A DNA stretch of 46,542 bases from Candidatus Saccharimonadota bacterium (GCA_016187175.1 JACPKG010000003.1:1-46542), one strand, 5' to 3'; positions 15,988-26,315 are shown, numbered from the stretch's first letter. The notes: generated by a model from the sequence alone, not told the origin. Translations and numbers: made by a program.

Positions 15988-17038
15988 AGAAGTTTTTAAA
16001 TATTATTTACTTCATATGGGGGTAGGCAATGTTGGCAGAGCTGTGTTGCAGCAAGTTAGAGACAATCGGCAGTGGGTTCAACGGACGTATGGCATTGATC
16101 TTATATACTGCGGACTTTTTGATAGCCAGGCTAGTGTATTCAATGCCCAAGGTTTATCCTTGGCTCAAATAAATGCTTTCCCAAGCTCTGGTATTGAGGA
16201 TATAAACCGAAGTATCAGACTTATGCCTAAACCTTTCGCGCTAATAGACACTACTGCTTCCGAACAGATTCTGCCCCTACTAGCTGAAGCTGCAGCTAGG
16301 GGTGGCGCAGTCATTTTAGCCAATAAGAATCCACTGGCAGCCGGTCAGAGTGATTTTAAGAAGTTGTCAAAATTAGCTGGTCGGCGGCTTTTTTACGAGA
16401 CTACCGTCGGTGCTGGCCTGCCGGTAATCCAAACTCTGAAAACGCTTATAGCCACCGGCGACAAGATTATCAGGATAGAGGGTTGTTTTAGCGGCACGCT
16501 AGGCTTTATCTTTTCACAGCTGCAAAAAGGAGACTCACTTTCAGAGGCGGTATTACAAGCCAAAAAATTGGGGTTCACCGAACCCGATCCGCGTGATGAT
16601 TTATCTGGCCTTGACGTTGCGCGCAAAGCCCTAATTTTGGCGCGTACACTTGGTGCTCATATGGAGATGACCGACATAAAAATCAAAAAAATCTACCCCC
16701 GGGCTATGGAGAAACTATCTGCTGGGGAGTTTTTAAACAAGCTACCCGAACTAGACAGTCTATTTAAAGCCAAAATCAATTTGGCCAGGCAGCGGGCTAA
16801 AACTCTGCGGTTTGTGGCCCAAGTTGAGCACGGTGATTACCGAGTAGGTCTGAGAGAAGTTGATCTAAATTCGGACATCGGTAGCTTAAATGGCTCTGAT
16901 AATATTATTATATTTAAAACCAGACGCTATTCTAAACAGCCGCTGGTTATTAAAGGTCCGGGTGCCGGCGTTGAGGTTACTGCTGCGGGAGTGTTTGACG
17001 ACATCTTGCAGGCGGCTCAGCAGGGAGCAAAACTATGA
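15980..17038 (+). CDS. hom: Homoserine dehydrogenase (ThrA-type)
   Basis: 352 aa. Reduces aspartate semialdehyde to homoserine with NAD(P)H. It has the Rossmann motif GVGNVG (residues 14-19), the ANKNPLAA segment, YETTVGAGLPVIQTL and the hallmark EPDPRDDLSGLDVARKALILAR. These resemble the C-terminal half of bifunctional E. coli ThrA/MetL more than the short stand-alone Hom, and there is no C-terminal ACT domain. With the preceding kinase it looks like a two-gene version of ThrA. It overlaps asd by 4 nt (ATGA). Confidence 0.93.
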   Translation: MVKEVFKYYLLHMGVGNVGRAVLQQVRDNRQWVQRTYGIDLIYCGLFDSQASVFNAQGLSLAQINAFPSSGIEDINRSIRLMPKPFALIDTTASEQILPLLAEAAARGGAVILANKNPLAAGQSDFKKLSKLAGRRLFYETTVGAGLPVIQTLKTLIATGDKIIRIEGCFSGTLGFIFSQLQKGDSLSEAVLQAKKLGFTEPDPRDDLSGLDVARKALILARTLGAHMEMTDIKIKKIYPRAMEKLSAGEFLNKLPELDSLFKAKINLARQRAKTLRFVAQVEHGDYRVGLREVDLNSDIGSLNGSDNIIIFKTRRYSKQPLVIKGPGAGVEVTAAGVFDDILQAAQQGAKL

Positions 17039-18117
17039 AAAAATTGAAGGTCGGTATGCTAGGGGCCACCGGCATGGTCGGCCAGCGCTTCATTGCTTTA
17101 CTGGCTAATCATCCGTGGTTTGAAGTTGCCTCTTTAGCTGCCTCATCTCGCTCGGCCGGTAAGACCTATCAAGAAGCTGTTGCCGGACGCTGGTCAGTGA
17201 GCTCGGCCATACCCCCGACTATCCGGAAGATAAAAGTCCAAGCCGTCGAAGCCGATTTAGGGCAAATCACTAGTGAAGTAGATTTGGTATTTAGCGCCCT
17301 GGATATGGATAAAAAGGCTATCCAAGATCTAGAAATTACTTACGCAACGGCTTGGGTGCCGGTTATTTCTAATAATTCGGCCCATCGCTGGACGCAGGAC
17401 GTACCAGTACTCATGCCAGAAATCAATCCGGACCATGTCGGACTTATCGATGTTCAACGAAAAAACAGGGGCTGGAAAAAAGGCTTAATTGCCGTTAAGC
17501 CAAACTGCTCAATCCAGTCCTACGTTTCTATTTTGACCGCTCTGCGCAAATATCAGCCAACGGCTATCAACGTCACCAGTTTACAAGCAATATCTGGCGC
17601 AGGTAAAACTTTCGAAAGTTGGCTTCAGATGATCGATAATGTCATTCCTTTTATCAGCAACGAAGAAGAAAAATCAGCCAAAGAGCCGATGAAAATCTGG
17701 GGAAAATTATCTGGACGATCAATTAAATTGGCCAAAGCGCCAGAAATAGCGGCCGCTTGTATTCGAATACCGGTATCCGATGGTCATATGGCAGATGTAG
17801 CCGTCAACTTTAAACAAAAGCCAACCAAAACTCAGATTTTAAAAGCCGTGGCTAACTTTGGCAATCCTTTGTCACGCTTAAAGTTACCATCTGCCCCAAA
17901 GCAGTTAATCCACTATTTTGAGCAGGAGGACCGACCCCAAACAGCGCTCGACCGTGATTTAGAAAACGGCATGGGGATTGCTATGGGTAGGCTAAGAAAA
18001 GACACACATTTCGATTGGCGGTTTATAGCTCTTTCGCACAACACTATTCGTGGAGCCGCCGGCGGAGCTATCTTGATGGCCGAGCTACTTGTTAAAAAAG
18101 GTTATATTTCAAGCTAG
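17035..18117 (+). CDS. asd: Aspartate-semialdehyde dehydrogenase (archaeal/fungal type)
   Basis: 360 aa. Converts aspartyl phosphate to aspartate semialdehyde with NADPH. GATGMVGQRF (residues 10-19) binds NADP. The catalytic cysteine is C158 in KPNCSIQSY, and the active-site histidine is in RIPVSDGHMADV. The pattern SNNSAHR, VPVLMPEINPDH and the RIPVSDGH form are those of the archaeal/yeast-type enzyme rather than the usual bacterial Asd, which hints at lateral transfer. It is the last gene of the overlapping operon kinase-dehydrogenase-asd. No dapA, thrB or thrC follows, so homoserine is the end product encoded here. Confidence 0.93.
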   Translation: MKKLKVGMLGATGMVGQRFIALLANHPWFEVASLAASSRSAGKTYQEAVAGRWSVSSAIPPTIRKIKVQAVEADLGQITSEVDLVFSALDMDKKAIQDLEITYATAWVPVISNNSAHRWTQDVPVLMPEINPDHVGLIDVQRKNRGWKKGLIAVKPNCSIQSYVSILTALRKYQPTAINVTSLQAISGAGKTFESWLQMIDNVIPFISNEEEKSAKEPMKIWGKLSGRSIKLAKAPEIAAACIRIPVSDGHMADVAVNFKQKPTKTQILKAVANFGNPLSRLKLPSAPKQLIHYFEQEDRPQTALDRDLENGMGIAMGRLRKDTHFDWRFIALSHNTIRGAAGGAILMAELLVKKGYISS

Positions 18118-18210
18118 ATACGTAAGAAAGAGAAATTTTATACAGCTCACTTTTTACACTTATGCTAGACTTTTTTTGCCCCAAGGTGGTTGGGTTTGAA
18201 GAGGATCGAA

Positions 18211-18678
18211 ATGGAAAGAGATAAGCTATATGACGCCGCAATAAAGTCGCACGATGTTTTGTTTAGAGCCAGCACCGTCTTTCCGTTCATACTTTTTCCA
18301 GATTCTATCGTGCTTGATCGTGAGAAGTTAATTATTATCCATCGGCCGTTTTTTAGGATGGCCAAAATAACCGCGATTAGAATAAAGGATATTTTAAACG
18401 CCGAAGTTGACGTTGGTCCTTTTTTTGGCCAATTGCGGATTGTGACACGGTATTACTCGGGCGACAACGCCCAATTTGCCGGTGCCGATGCTGGCTCAAG
18501 AGACAGGAAGCCGCCCTCCATCAAATATTTATGGAGGGGTGACGCTCTTAAAGTCCACAGTCTGCTTCAGGGCTATATCATTGCTACCCAAAAAGAGATT
18601 GATTGCACCTCAATACCGAAGGACGAGTTAATTATGTTGTTGAACGATCTTGGCCAAAGCGTTGCCCAGGCCACTTAG
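18211..18678 (+). CDS. Conserved hypothetical, PH-like fold
   Basis: 155 aa. The ATG at 18211 has GAAGAGG 6 nt upstream and is preferred to the TTG at 18190. The core (FPDSIVLDREKLIIIHRPFFRMAKITAIRIKDILNAEVDVGPFFGQLRIVTRYY) has the alternating beta-strand pattern of small bacterial PH-like domains, then YLWRGDALKVHSLLQGYIIA, a helix that commonly closes this fold. Similar proteins are, to my knowledge, common in Saccharibacteria. Function unknown. It lies 93 nt after asd behind a T-rich stretch and is probably a separate unit. Confidence 0.75.
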   Translation: MERDKLYDAAIKSHDVLFRASTVFPFILFPDSIVLDREKLIIIHRPFFRMAKITAIRIKDILNAEVDVGPFFGQLRIVTRYYSGDNAQFAGADAGSRDRKPPSIKYLWRGDALKVHSLLQGYIIATQKEIDCTSIPKDELIMLLNDLGQSVAQAT

Positions 18679-18856
18679 CCGACTTTTTGGACTTAGATTG
18701 GTGATCTATTGCCGCTGAAGAATGAGATAGGGGAACCTTGGTATCAGGCCGGGCTGCCTGAATGTTATCAATTTTGTCTTGGACTTTTTTATGATACTTG
18801 TGCAGACGAACTAGTTGGCCGTCAGGTGGCGTGGGGCGTCGTAAATAATATTGCAT
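18632..18856 (-). CDS. Hypothetical small basic protein
   Basis: 74 aa, rich in Lys, Arg, His and Gln (starts MQYYLRRPTPPDGQLVRLHKYHKKVQDK). AAGAGA lies about 6 nt before the ATG on the minus strand. It converges on the PH-like gene with a 47-bp overlap. The first 35 residues look protein-like; the rest is low complexity. It could be spurious. Confidence 0.4.
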   Translation of the reverse strand: MQYYLRRPTPPDGQLVRLHKYHKKVQDKIDNIQAARPDTKVPLSHSSAAIDHQSKSKKSAKWPGQRFGQDRSTT

Positions 18857-19103
18857 ATAATTCTCTTCTTGTAATGCCGCCTATTTAATAACCTTTTAGT
18901 CTTTTTGGTCAGTGAAAATTTTAACTATAATTAACGCTCTCTCCCCCAACTTCTTGATCTACCAGTAGCGTACTCAAATGTCATCAAATAGGCTGTAAAA
19001 ATTTTTAGTTTGCTGGTGTTAAAATTCCAAGCTTATGTTTGTAACATTTCTTACACTTAAATTAGGCTGCATTGGGACTGCAGGCTGACCTTCGCGCTCA
19101 GGA

Positions 19104-19125
19104 AAACCGCAGGTTGCCCTGCAAG
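19104..19125 (-). terminator. Candidate terminator of the atp operon
   Basis: On the minus strand GCAGG, GCAA loop, CCTGC is followed by GGTTTTCC. The 5-bp stem lies just after the atpC stop. Moderate strength; the plus strand also shows TTTTTT after the same stem, so it may work both ways. The rest of 18857-19129 holds nothing I recognise. Confidence 0.45.
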
Positions 19126-19129
19126 TTTT

Positions 19130-19555
19130 TTAGCGGTGGTGACGTTTTTTGATTTTAGCTAATTCTAGTTTGGCGGAGCTGTGATGTAGTAATCTGTGCG
19201 CTTCGTTTAGGGCGATTTGACTGTCAGCTGATTGAACTAACTCTTCGGCCCGCTTTAGCGCGGCTAGGGCTTCTTGTTCGCTGACTTCATCTGTGGTCGT
19301 TACATCGTCAGCCATAAAACGGACAGTTTGACTCTTTACCTCAACTACGCCGCCATTAATTGCAAAATTTTCCAGAGCGCTATCCGGATCGCTAGATTGC
19401 TTGCGGACACTAAGTACCCCTGGACGGGCGGCTGAAATGAGCGGCATATGGTTCTCGAATATGCCAATTACACCGCCGCGGGTCGGTACCAAGACCTCAT
19501 AGGCCTCGCCATCATATTTTGTACCGCTGGTGCTGACAAGCTGAAAATGAATCAT
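19130..19555 (-). CDS. atpC: ATP synthase F1 subunit epsilon
   Basis: 141 aa. Part of the F1 central stalk, with an inhibitory C-terminal helix pair. The N-terminal beta-sandwich carries PTRGGVIGIFENHMPLI and GVLSVR; the C-terminal region (TTDEVSEQEALAALKRAEELV...) is helical. It is the last gene of the operon. The palindrome at 19552-19580 overlaps its ATG, so the start codon sits in a perfect 13-bp hairpin that could limit translation. Confidence 0.92.
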   Translation of the reverse strand: MIHFQLVSTSGTKYDGEAYEVLVPTRGGVIGIFENHMPLISAARPGVLSVRKQSSDPDSALENFAINGGVVEVKSQTVRFMADDVTTTDEVSEQEALAALKRAEELVQSADSQIALNEAHRLLHHSSAKLELAKIKKRHHR

Positions 19556-19607
19556 CGCGAAAGCCTAGCTTTCGCGATGAACAGTAAACAGTAAACAGTC
19601 AACAGTT
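19552..19607. repeat. Hairpin plus heptad array between atpD and atpC
   Basis: TCATCGCGAAAGC (19552-19564), loop CTA, then the exact complement to 19580. Four units AACAGTA, AACAGTA, AACAGTC and AACAGTT (19580-19607) follow directly. The atpC start codon lies inside the left arm. A further hairpin (CCTCC...GGAGG with inner GCGGT/ACCGC) lies at about 19642-19675. Confidence 0.85.
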
Positions 19608-19709
19608 TAGTCTCAGCTACTGTAACTCGTAACCTGCCCGTCCTCCACAGTTGCGGTGCAACCGCTACGGAGGGTGGATAACCCGTAACCTGATGCGAAG
19701 TTAAATCAA

Positions 19710-21134
<1,425 letters not shown>

Positions 21135-22016
21135 TTAAGCGGCGATAGCTTCGGCGCCACCGGTTATTTCAGCAATTTCTTGGGTAATGGCCGCTTGGCG
21201 GGTGGCATTAAGTTCCAGTGTTAGATCATCAATTAAATCTGAAGCGTTACGGTTGGCGTTACCCATGGCCACCATCCGCATGGCGTGCTCGGCAGCGGCT
21301 GATTCAATCCTGGCTTGCATTAGCTTGGCTTCGAAGTATAATTTGATGGCTTCTTCCAAGACATCACTCACTTCCGGCTCGAACTCATAGACCGTCTCGT
21401 CAGATAGCGGTATCTGTTTGTTATCCGCTGTAGCCTCGATTGGTGTAAGGTGACTTATTGGGAGCAGGGTGAAGCTGCTGGCTTTTTGGGCTAAAGAAGA
21501 AATGAACTCGGTGTAAATAATTTTTACCGTCCCGATTTGACCTTCCGCCATACCGTCAGTCATCATTTCTACAAGCGGTGAGAAAACGTTAACATCGGGC
21601 GTATCGGCAATATCTTCATAGGCTCCCTTTAGCTCAATACCGGCTAGATGGGCAAAAAAACGGGCGCCCTTACGACCGTAAACTACAACTTGCGGGCGAT
21701 GTTTTTCGGCCCTAATAGCGCCTAGCGTCAGGTTGAAAATATTGGAATTAAAAGCACCGGCTTGGCCGCGGTCTGAGCTTATAACCACGTAAAGTGTGGG
21801 CTTATCTGCCGCTGGCGCGAAAAAGGGATGCAGCCTAGCTTCCTGGTTGTGGGCGACGCGCTGCATTATAATGGTTGCCAAGTTGCCATAAGTGCGGCTG
21901 CTTTCCACGGCGGCTACGACTTTACGCATGCGGCTGGCGGCTACCACTTCCAGGGCTTTGGTTATCTGCTTGGCGTTTTTAACCGAGCGTCGCTGGAGCA
22001 CTCTGGTCTGAGCCAT
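21135..22016 (-). CDS. atpG: ATP synthase F1 subunit gamma
   Basis: 293 aa. The rotating central shaft. The N-terminal helix (KNAKQITKALEVVAASRMRKV), the Rossmann-like middle (VVISSDRGQAGAFNSNIFN) and the conserved C-terminal helix (RMVAMGNANRNASDLIDDLTLELNATRQAAITQEIAEITGGAEA) are all present. AAAGGAGCTCC precedes the ATG at 22016. It is separated from atpA by 100 nt that hold two heptad arrays and a hairpin. Confidence 0.97.
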   Translation of the reverse strand: MAQTRVLQRRSVKNAKQITKALEVVAASRMRKVVAAVESSRTYGNLATIIMQRVAHNQEARLHPFFAPAADKPTLYVVISSDRGQAGAFNSNIFNLTLGAIRAEKHRPQVVVYGRKGARFFAHLAGIELKGAYEDIADTPDVNVFSPLVEMMTDGMAEGQIGTVKIIYTEFISSLAQKASSFTLLPISHLTPIEATADNKQIPLSDETVYEFEPEVSDVLEEAIKLYFEAKLMQARIESAAAEHAMRMVAMGNANRNASDLIDDLTLELNATRQAAITQEIAEITGGAEAIAA

Positions 22017-22037
22017 CTAGGAGCTCCTTTCAGTCGC

Positions 22038-22130
22038 GAAGTATGAAGTATGAAGTATGAAGTATAGAATTTTAGCTACTTTCTCCATTCTTCTTTCTCC
22101 TTTCTTCGCAAAAATGTTAAGCATTTTTGC
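22038..22130. repeat. Paired heptad arrays plus hairpin between atpA and atpG
   Basis: Four exact GAAGTAT units (22038-22065), a 14-nt spacer, then TTTCTCC, ATTCTTC, TTTCTCC and TTTCTTC (22080-22107). On the other strand the second set reads GAAGAAA/GGAGAAA, so the arrays are roughly inverted copies. The second array abuts a hairpin GCAAAAATG (22108-22116) / CATTTTTGC (22122-22130) whose loop contains the atpA stop codon. Confidence 0.85.
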
Positions 22131-23679
22131 TCCTGTACTGCTTGGCAATCTGGCTGGCAACGTCCATGATAGTTTTTTTGACTGCGTCGCTAGGAGAATC
22201 ACCACTGCTTAGTTCGCTGACCACTTTAGCGTGCTTTAGGGTCAGGGTACTAAGTAGGGCCGTTTGGGCTGGCTTGACGTTCTCAATTGGCAGCCCATCA
22301 AAAGCGCCACCAGTGGCTGCCAGAATGCCAGCTACCTGTTGCCAGATGGCCAACGGAGAATATTGCGGCTGTTTTAAAACCTCAGTCAGCAATCGTCCGC
22401 GGGCCAAACGGGCTTGTGTCTCCGCGTCAAGGTCTGAAGCGAACTGCGAGAAAGCTGCCAGTTCGCGATACTGAGCCAGATCCAGGCGCAGGCTACCAGC
22501 TACTGAACGGGTAGCCTTGGGTTGAGCGGCACCACCAACTCGTGAGACACTCAAACCAACTGAAATGGCTGGCCGGATGCCCTGGTAAAAGAGGTCGGTT
22601 TCCAGATAAATTTGGCCGTCGGTGATGGAGATAACGTTGGTCGGAATGTAAGCACTAACATCACCCGCTTGAGTTTCGATGATCGGCAAAGCTGTTAGGC
22701 TGCCGGCGCCTAGTTTATCTGACAGTTTGGCTGCCCGTTCCAGCAAGCGTGAGTGTAAATAAAAGACATCGCCGGGGTAGGCTTCGCGGCCCGGCGGGCG
22801 TCGTAGCAGCAACGACATCTGCCGATAAGCCACAGCGTGCTTGCTCAGATCGTCGTAGATAATCAAGGCGTGTTTTTTATTATCACGGAACCATTCACCC
22901 ATGGCTGCACCGGCGTAAGGAGCCAGGTATTGCAAGCTAGCCGGGTCAGCGGCACTGGTAGCCACAATGATGCTTTGGTCCATCACGCCCTCGCGCTTGA
23001 GGCGTTCAGTTAAACGGGCGATACGGGCATTTTTCTGGCCAATGGCTACATATATATTAATAACATCAGTCTTTTGTTTAGCCTGATTGATCATGGTATC
23101 AACAGCGATGGCAGTTTTGCCGGTTTGGCGATCGCCAATGATTAGTTCACGCTGACCTCGACCAATCGGTATCATGGCGTCAATGGCGGATATGCCGGTC
23201 AGCAGCGGCTCATGAACGCTTTGGCGGTCAATAACGCCAGGCGCGGGACTTTCAACCGCGCCTCGGGCTTTGGTCTTAATATCACCTTTACCATCCAACG
23301 GTCGGCCCAGCGGGTCTACCACTCGGCCGACCAGTTCCGGTCCGACCGGCACTGAGAGCACTTCGCCAGTTAGTCGCACCCGGGCACCAGCTCGGACCAG
23401 CTCATCTTCACCCAGCAGCACGGCACCAATTTCATCCTCCAGCAGATTTAGAGCAAAGGCAGTCACTTTGCCGTGCAGGCCTTCGATCTCGATCATCTCG
23501 GCATAGCCGCAGTCACGCAGGCCGTAAATCCACACTACGCCGTCGCCGACACGGGTAACAATTCCGGCCGAGCGTTCTTGCCGCGATTGCTTCAAGCTCG
23601 CAATGGCGCTTTTGACTTCTTCGGCAAGTGATTTGACTTCAGTCTCTAAGCTTTCTGTTCTTTGGGATGACGAAGTCAT
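22117..23679 (-). CDS. atpA: ATP synthase F1 subunit alpha
   Basis: 520 aa. The regulatory nucleotide-binding subunit of F1. Walker A is GDRQTGKT (residues 182-189). [64 protein letters not shown] is the highly conserved centre, and [17 protein letters not shown] carries the alpha arginine-finger region. Length is normal. It overlaps atpH by 4 nt (ATGA). Confidence 0.98.
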   Translation of the reverse strand: MTSSSQRTESLETEVKSLAEEVKSAIASLKQSRQERSAGIVTRVGDGVVWIYGLRDCGYAEMIEIEGLHGKVTAFALNLLEDEIGAVLLGEDELVRAGARVRLTGEVLSVPVGPELVGRVVDPLGRPLDGKGDIKTKARGAVESPAPGVIDRQSVHEPLLTGISAIDAMIPIGRGQRELIIGDRQTGKTAIAVDTMINQAKQKTDVINIYVAIGQKNARIARLTERLKREGVMDQSIIVATSAADPASLQYLAPYAGAAMGEWFRDNKKHALIIYDDLSKHAVAYRQMSLLLRRPPGREAYPGDVFYLHSRLLERAAKLSDKLGAGSLTALPIIETQAGDVSAYIPTNVISITDGQIYLETDLFYQGIRPAISVGLSVSRVGGAAQPKATRSVAGSLRLDLAQYRELAAFSQFASDLDAETQARLARGRLLTEVLKQPQYSPLAIWQQVAGILAATGGAFDGLPIENVKPAQTALLSTLTLKHAKVVSELSSGDSPSDAVKKTIMDVASQIAKQYRSKNA

Positions 23680-24071
23680 GACAGTGTCTCCTTCAAGTCT
23701 GCTAATTTTCGAGCAACTGTGTGATCCCAGACGCAGTTTGAGGTTTCAACCCTAAGTCCGCCTATAACCGAGCGATCGACACTTTCTTGCAGCAGCACTG
23801 CCTTTGCGCCAGTAGTCTTTTTGACCTGGTCCTTAAGAGCTAGGCGTAGCTGCGGCGTCAGCATGGAAGAGCTAATAACCTGGGCGACGACCAGTTCGTG
23901 TCGAGCTTCCAGCTCAGCAGCGATGTCGCCCAGCAGAAATTCAATGTCGTCAACCTTATCGGTCTCGACCACTGCGGCCGCCAAATGCTTAGCGACGCTC
24001 CTAGCCGATTTACCTGCCAGTAATTGGACAGCGCTCCAGCGGGCCAAACTGCGCCGTGAAACTTTGTTCAT
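23676..24071 (-). CDS. atpH: ATP synthase subunit delta (short form)
   Basis: 131 aa against about 175-180 usual. Joins F1 to the peripheral stalk. The C-terminal signature is kept ([37 protein letters not shown]). The N-terminal six-helix domain is cut down: only [20 protein letters not shown] and a shortened helical middle remain. Its 4-nt overlaps with atpF upstream and atpA downstream show it is complete, so the reduction is real. The family assignment is sure from position and C-terminus. Confidence 0.9.
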   Translation of the reverse strand: MNKVSRRSLARWSAVQLLAGKSARSVAKHLAAAVVETDKVDDIEFLLGDIAAELEARHELVVAQVISSSMLTPQLRLALKDQVKKTTGAKAVLLQESVDRSVIGGLRVETSNCVWDHTVARKLADLKETLS

Positions 24072-24601
24072 CCCAGCCCCCTAATTGCTCGTTCAATTAA
24101 AGACCGGTCGTGCTGCGGACTTAATTTTTCGTCAATGATCTTTTTGGTGGCTTCGGCGACCAGCTCGGCCAGTTCGCCACGCAGTTGCTTATGTAATTTG
24201 GCATATTCCTGAGAGAGATTAGACTCAGTCTCCTTGATTATCAGGGCTGCCCGCTGCGAAGCCACCGCTTCGGCATCGGCGATAATACCGCCGGCGGCCC
24301 TTTTGGCTTCGGCTAAAGCCTCGTCTGCTGCCGCTCTGGCACGAGCTATAATTTCCTCGGCCCGTATCTCGGCTTTGGCCAGCGCCTCTTCGGTCTCTTT
24401 GGCGTGAGTCAGACTTTGTTCTAGCGTGCGGCGTCGGTCCTCAAGTGTTTTAAGCACCGGCGGTAAAACCCAGCGCCGGATTACCAGCAACACGATCACA
24501 AAAGTAATCAATTGAAAAACGAAGGCTTTTAAATTGATGTTAAAAGCTCCAAGACCGCTCGAAGAGCCGTCAGCTTCCGCAAAATACACTGGAATGTCCA
24601 T
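24068..24601 (-). CDS. atpF: ATP synthase F0 subunit b
   Basis: 177 aa. A peripheral stalk subunit with one membrane helix (about residues 25-43, LKAFVFQLITFVIVLLVIRRW) followed by a long charged coiled coil (LEDRRRTLEQSLTHAKETEEALAKAEIRAEEIIARARAAADEALAEAKRAA). The ATG at 24601 is chosen; a GTG one codon upstream is possible. Only one b gene is present, so the stalk is probably a homodimer. Confidence 0.95.
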   Translation of the reverse strand: MDIPVYFAEADGSSSGLGAFNINLKAFVFQLITFVIVLLVIRRWVLPPVLKTLEDRRRTLEQSLTHAKETEEALAKAEIRAEEIIARARAAADEALAEAKRAAGGIIADAEAVASQRAALIIKETESNLSQEYAKLHKQLRGELAELVAEATKKIIDEKLSPQHDRSLIERAIRGLG

Positions 24602-24619
24602 CACTAAAGTTGCTTTCTC

Positions 24620-24838
24620 CTATCCTGTGGTGAACAGTATCAGTAGTACGAAGGCCAAAACAGCGTCAACCAGACCGATCATAATGAAAGCGGTCGACAA
24701 GATCTTACCTTGAATTTCCGGGTTGCGGCCAACGGCGCCAACCACGGCGGCACCAATTAAGCCAATACCGATGGCCGGGCCTATGGCTCCCAGGCCGATA
24801 GTCAAACCTTTGATTAATGATGGATCGACGTTTTCCAT
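24620..24838 (-). CDS. atpE: ATP synthase F0 subunit c
   Basis: 72 aa. Forms the rotor ring with two membrane helices. Helix 1 has the glycine-rich GLGAIGPAIGIGLIGAAVVGAVGRNP. The polar loop is RNPEIQGK. Helix 2 carries the ion-binding carboxylate D58 in MIGLVDAVLAF. Asp rather than Glu, and no Na+-type Gln/Glu-Ser set, points to proton coupling. GGAG precedes the ATG. Confidence 0.96.
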   Translation of the reverse strand: MENVDPSLIKGLTIGLGAIGPAIGIGLIGAAVVGAVGRNPEIQGKILSTAFIMIGLVDAVLAFVLLILFTTG

Positions 24839-24896
24839 ACTCAGGGCTCCTTTTACTTACGTTCGTTCATTTAATAATAAATTACAACACAATCTC

Positions 24897-25700
24897 TTAA
24901 GTCGCTGGCTGAATCTCGGGCGCCTTACCTCCTCCTTCGTGTGACACGGCTGTCACCAAATAAGTGGCTGTTAACATCATAAACAAATAAGCCTGGACAA
25001 GCGAAAAGAAAATTTCTAAGAACATGATCGGCAGCGTTGCCGCCCAGGCGAAGTTACCCGATAAGGCTGAGATAGCGTGCAACAGAGCTTCACCACCATA
25101 AATCACTCCAAAAAGTCGCAGCGATAGGGTCACCAGGCGCAGAACTTCACCGAACAATTCGTTAATGCCAATCATAATATTCATCGGGTTGAGCAAGTTG
25201 CCTGAAAAATAGTGACGGAAGCGGCCCTTCAAACCAAGTTCACGCATGGCGTAAATATGGACAGTCGTCAGGCTCAAGACAGCCATGGCTAGCGTTGAGT
25301 TAAGGTCGGTCGTAAAAGCTCGTAAAAGCGAGGTCTGTTGGCCGTCAACAGCAAGCGATAAGGTACCAACGCCCGGTAGTAAACCGCTAAGATTGGCGGC
25401 TAAGATAAAAACAAACAGGCTCAGCAGTAAAGGGAAAAAGCGGGCAGCTTTCTTGCGATCCCCAAAGCTTTCGGTCATCAAGTTATAAATTAACTCGACG
25501 AAACCCTCAACATAAAAAGCCAGCCGGCTTTTAGGCCAAGCTTGGCTGGCACGGGCAGCGAATCCAAAAAGCATTAATACGAAGGTGGCCGTTACAATAC
25601 CAAACAGCATACTGTTGGTAAAGGGTAATGGGCCGATGCTAAATAGTTTTTCGGCCCCCAGCGGGGCGGCAGACTCGACGGCCAAGTAAGACATTAGCAC
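24897..25700 (-). CDS. atpB: ATP synthase F0 subunit a
   Basis: 267 aa with five or six membrane helices. The essential arginine lies in VTLSLRLFGVIYGGE, next to NELFGEVLRL. The C-terminal helix (FFSLVQAYLFMMLTATYL) carries the conserved Gln-Ala. The first gene of the operon; no atpI is seen. GTG at 25700 has GGTGGGGG 6 nt upstream; ATG at 25694 is an alternative. Confidence 0.95.
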   Translation of the reverse strand: MLMSYLAVESAAPLGAEKLFSIGPLPFTNSMLFGIVTATFVLMLFGFAARASQAWPKSRLAFYVEGFVELIYNLMTESFGDRKKAARFFPLLLSLFVFILAANLSGLLPGVGTLSLAVDGQQTSLLRAFTTDLNSTLAMAVLSLTTVHIYAMRELGLKGRFRHYFSGNLLNPMNIMIGINELFGEVLRLVTLSLRLFGVIYGGEALLHAISALSGNFAWAATLPIMFLEIFFSLVQAYLFMMLTATYLVTAVSHEGGGKAPEIQPAT

Positions 25701-25782
25701 CGCTGGCCCCCACCCATAGCGGTGCGAACGGCTGGAAAACTAAGTCCGGTCGTTGCTCGGTCCCAGAAAGTCATTCGCGGAC

Positions 25783-25811
25783 AGTATAACAGCTCTACCC
25801 CTAAAGCTCAA
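25783..25811 (-). promoter_or_regulatory. atp operon promoter
   Basis: On the minus strand TTGAGC (25811-25806), a 17-nt spacer, then TATACT (25788-25783). It lies 82 nt before the atpB start, giving an unusually long leader for this window. Confidence 0.65.
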
Positions 25812-25813
25812 TA

Positions 25814-26215
25814 CTAAATCTCCAGTTTGATCTCTGCCTTTTCGCCAAGCAAATGACTAACCACTTCAAGCTGCGGCAACTCCAGCTTGATTTTTTCGGC
25901 GGCTAACGTCAACATCTTCGAATGGTTTTCAATCTCGTTTTCGACAGCACCAAAAACACCACATTCAATATGGTCCATAATGTGAATTGCATTAAAATGA
26001 TGCAGTTTGTATAAAAGTTGAATAGCCTCAATGACAGATGAATTATCAACTACGGCCTTCGAAGCGCCCGGCATTACCAGCAGATCATAGTAGTGGTCGA
26101 TTTTATCTATCATATGGCGATGGGCGTCCTGAAAACGAGGGTCCGAGCAGTGAATAATCAACACATCGCTCTTTTTCCTGTGTAGGTCTACTAGTCGGTA
26201 TTTAACCACTGTCAA
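25814..26215 (-). CDS. Beta-carbonic anhydrase-like protein (short)
   Basis: 133 aa against about 170-220 for beta-carbonic anhydrases. The zinc-site motifs are in place: C23-S-D25-P-R27 and H82-I-E-C85-G, matching CxDxR and HxxC. The rest of the fold is reduced. It would interconvert CO2 and bicarbonate if active, but the minimal size leaves room for another role. The first codon is TTG (26215); GTG at 26209 with AGGA 9 nt upstream is equally likely. It is transcribed in the same direction as the atp operon, upstream of its promoter. Confidence 0.7.
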   Translation of the reverse strand: MTVVKYRLVDLHRKKSDVLIIHCSDPRFQDAHRHMIDKIDHYYDLLVMPGASKAVVDNSSVIEAIQLLYKLHHFNAIHIMDHIECGVFGAVENEIENHSKMLTLAAEKIKLELPQLEVVSHLLGEKAEIKLEI

Positions 26216-26300
26216 ATTCCTAATTCGATATTTGTCTAGCCGTCGGATAAACTACACTTTTTGGCTGGTTTTGTAAAGATGAACTTTGGTTGGAGTCCAC

Positions 26301-26306
26301 TATACT
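26301..26306 (+). promoter_or_regulatory. zwf -10 element (leaderless type)
   Basis: TATACT ends 9 nt before the zwf ATG at 26316. No strong -35 is visible. The spacing predicts an mRNA with almost no leader. Confidence 0.5.
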
Positions 26307-26315
26307 GTAAGTACC

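Noticed and set aside
22038-22107. Short repeats considered as a CRISPR array
   Set aside because: Units are 7 bp and directly contiguous without spacers; no cas genes in the window.
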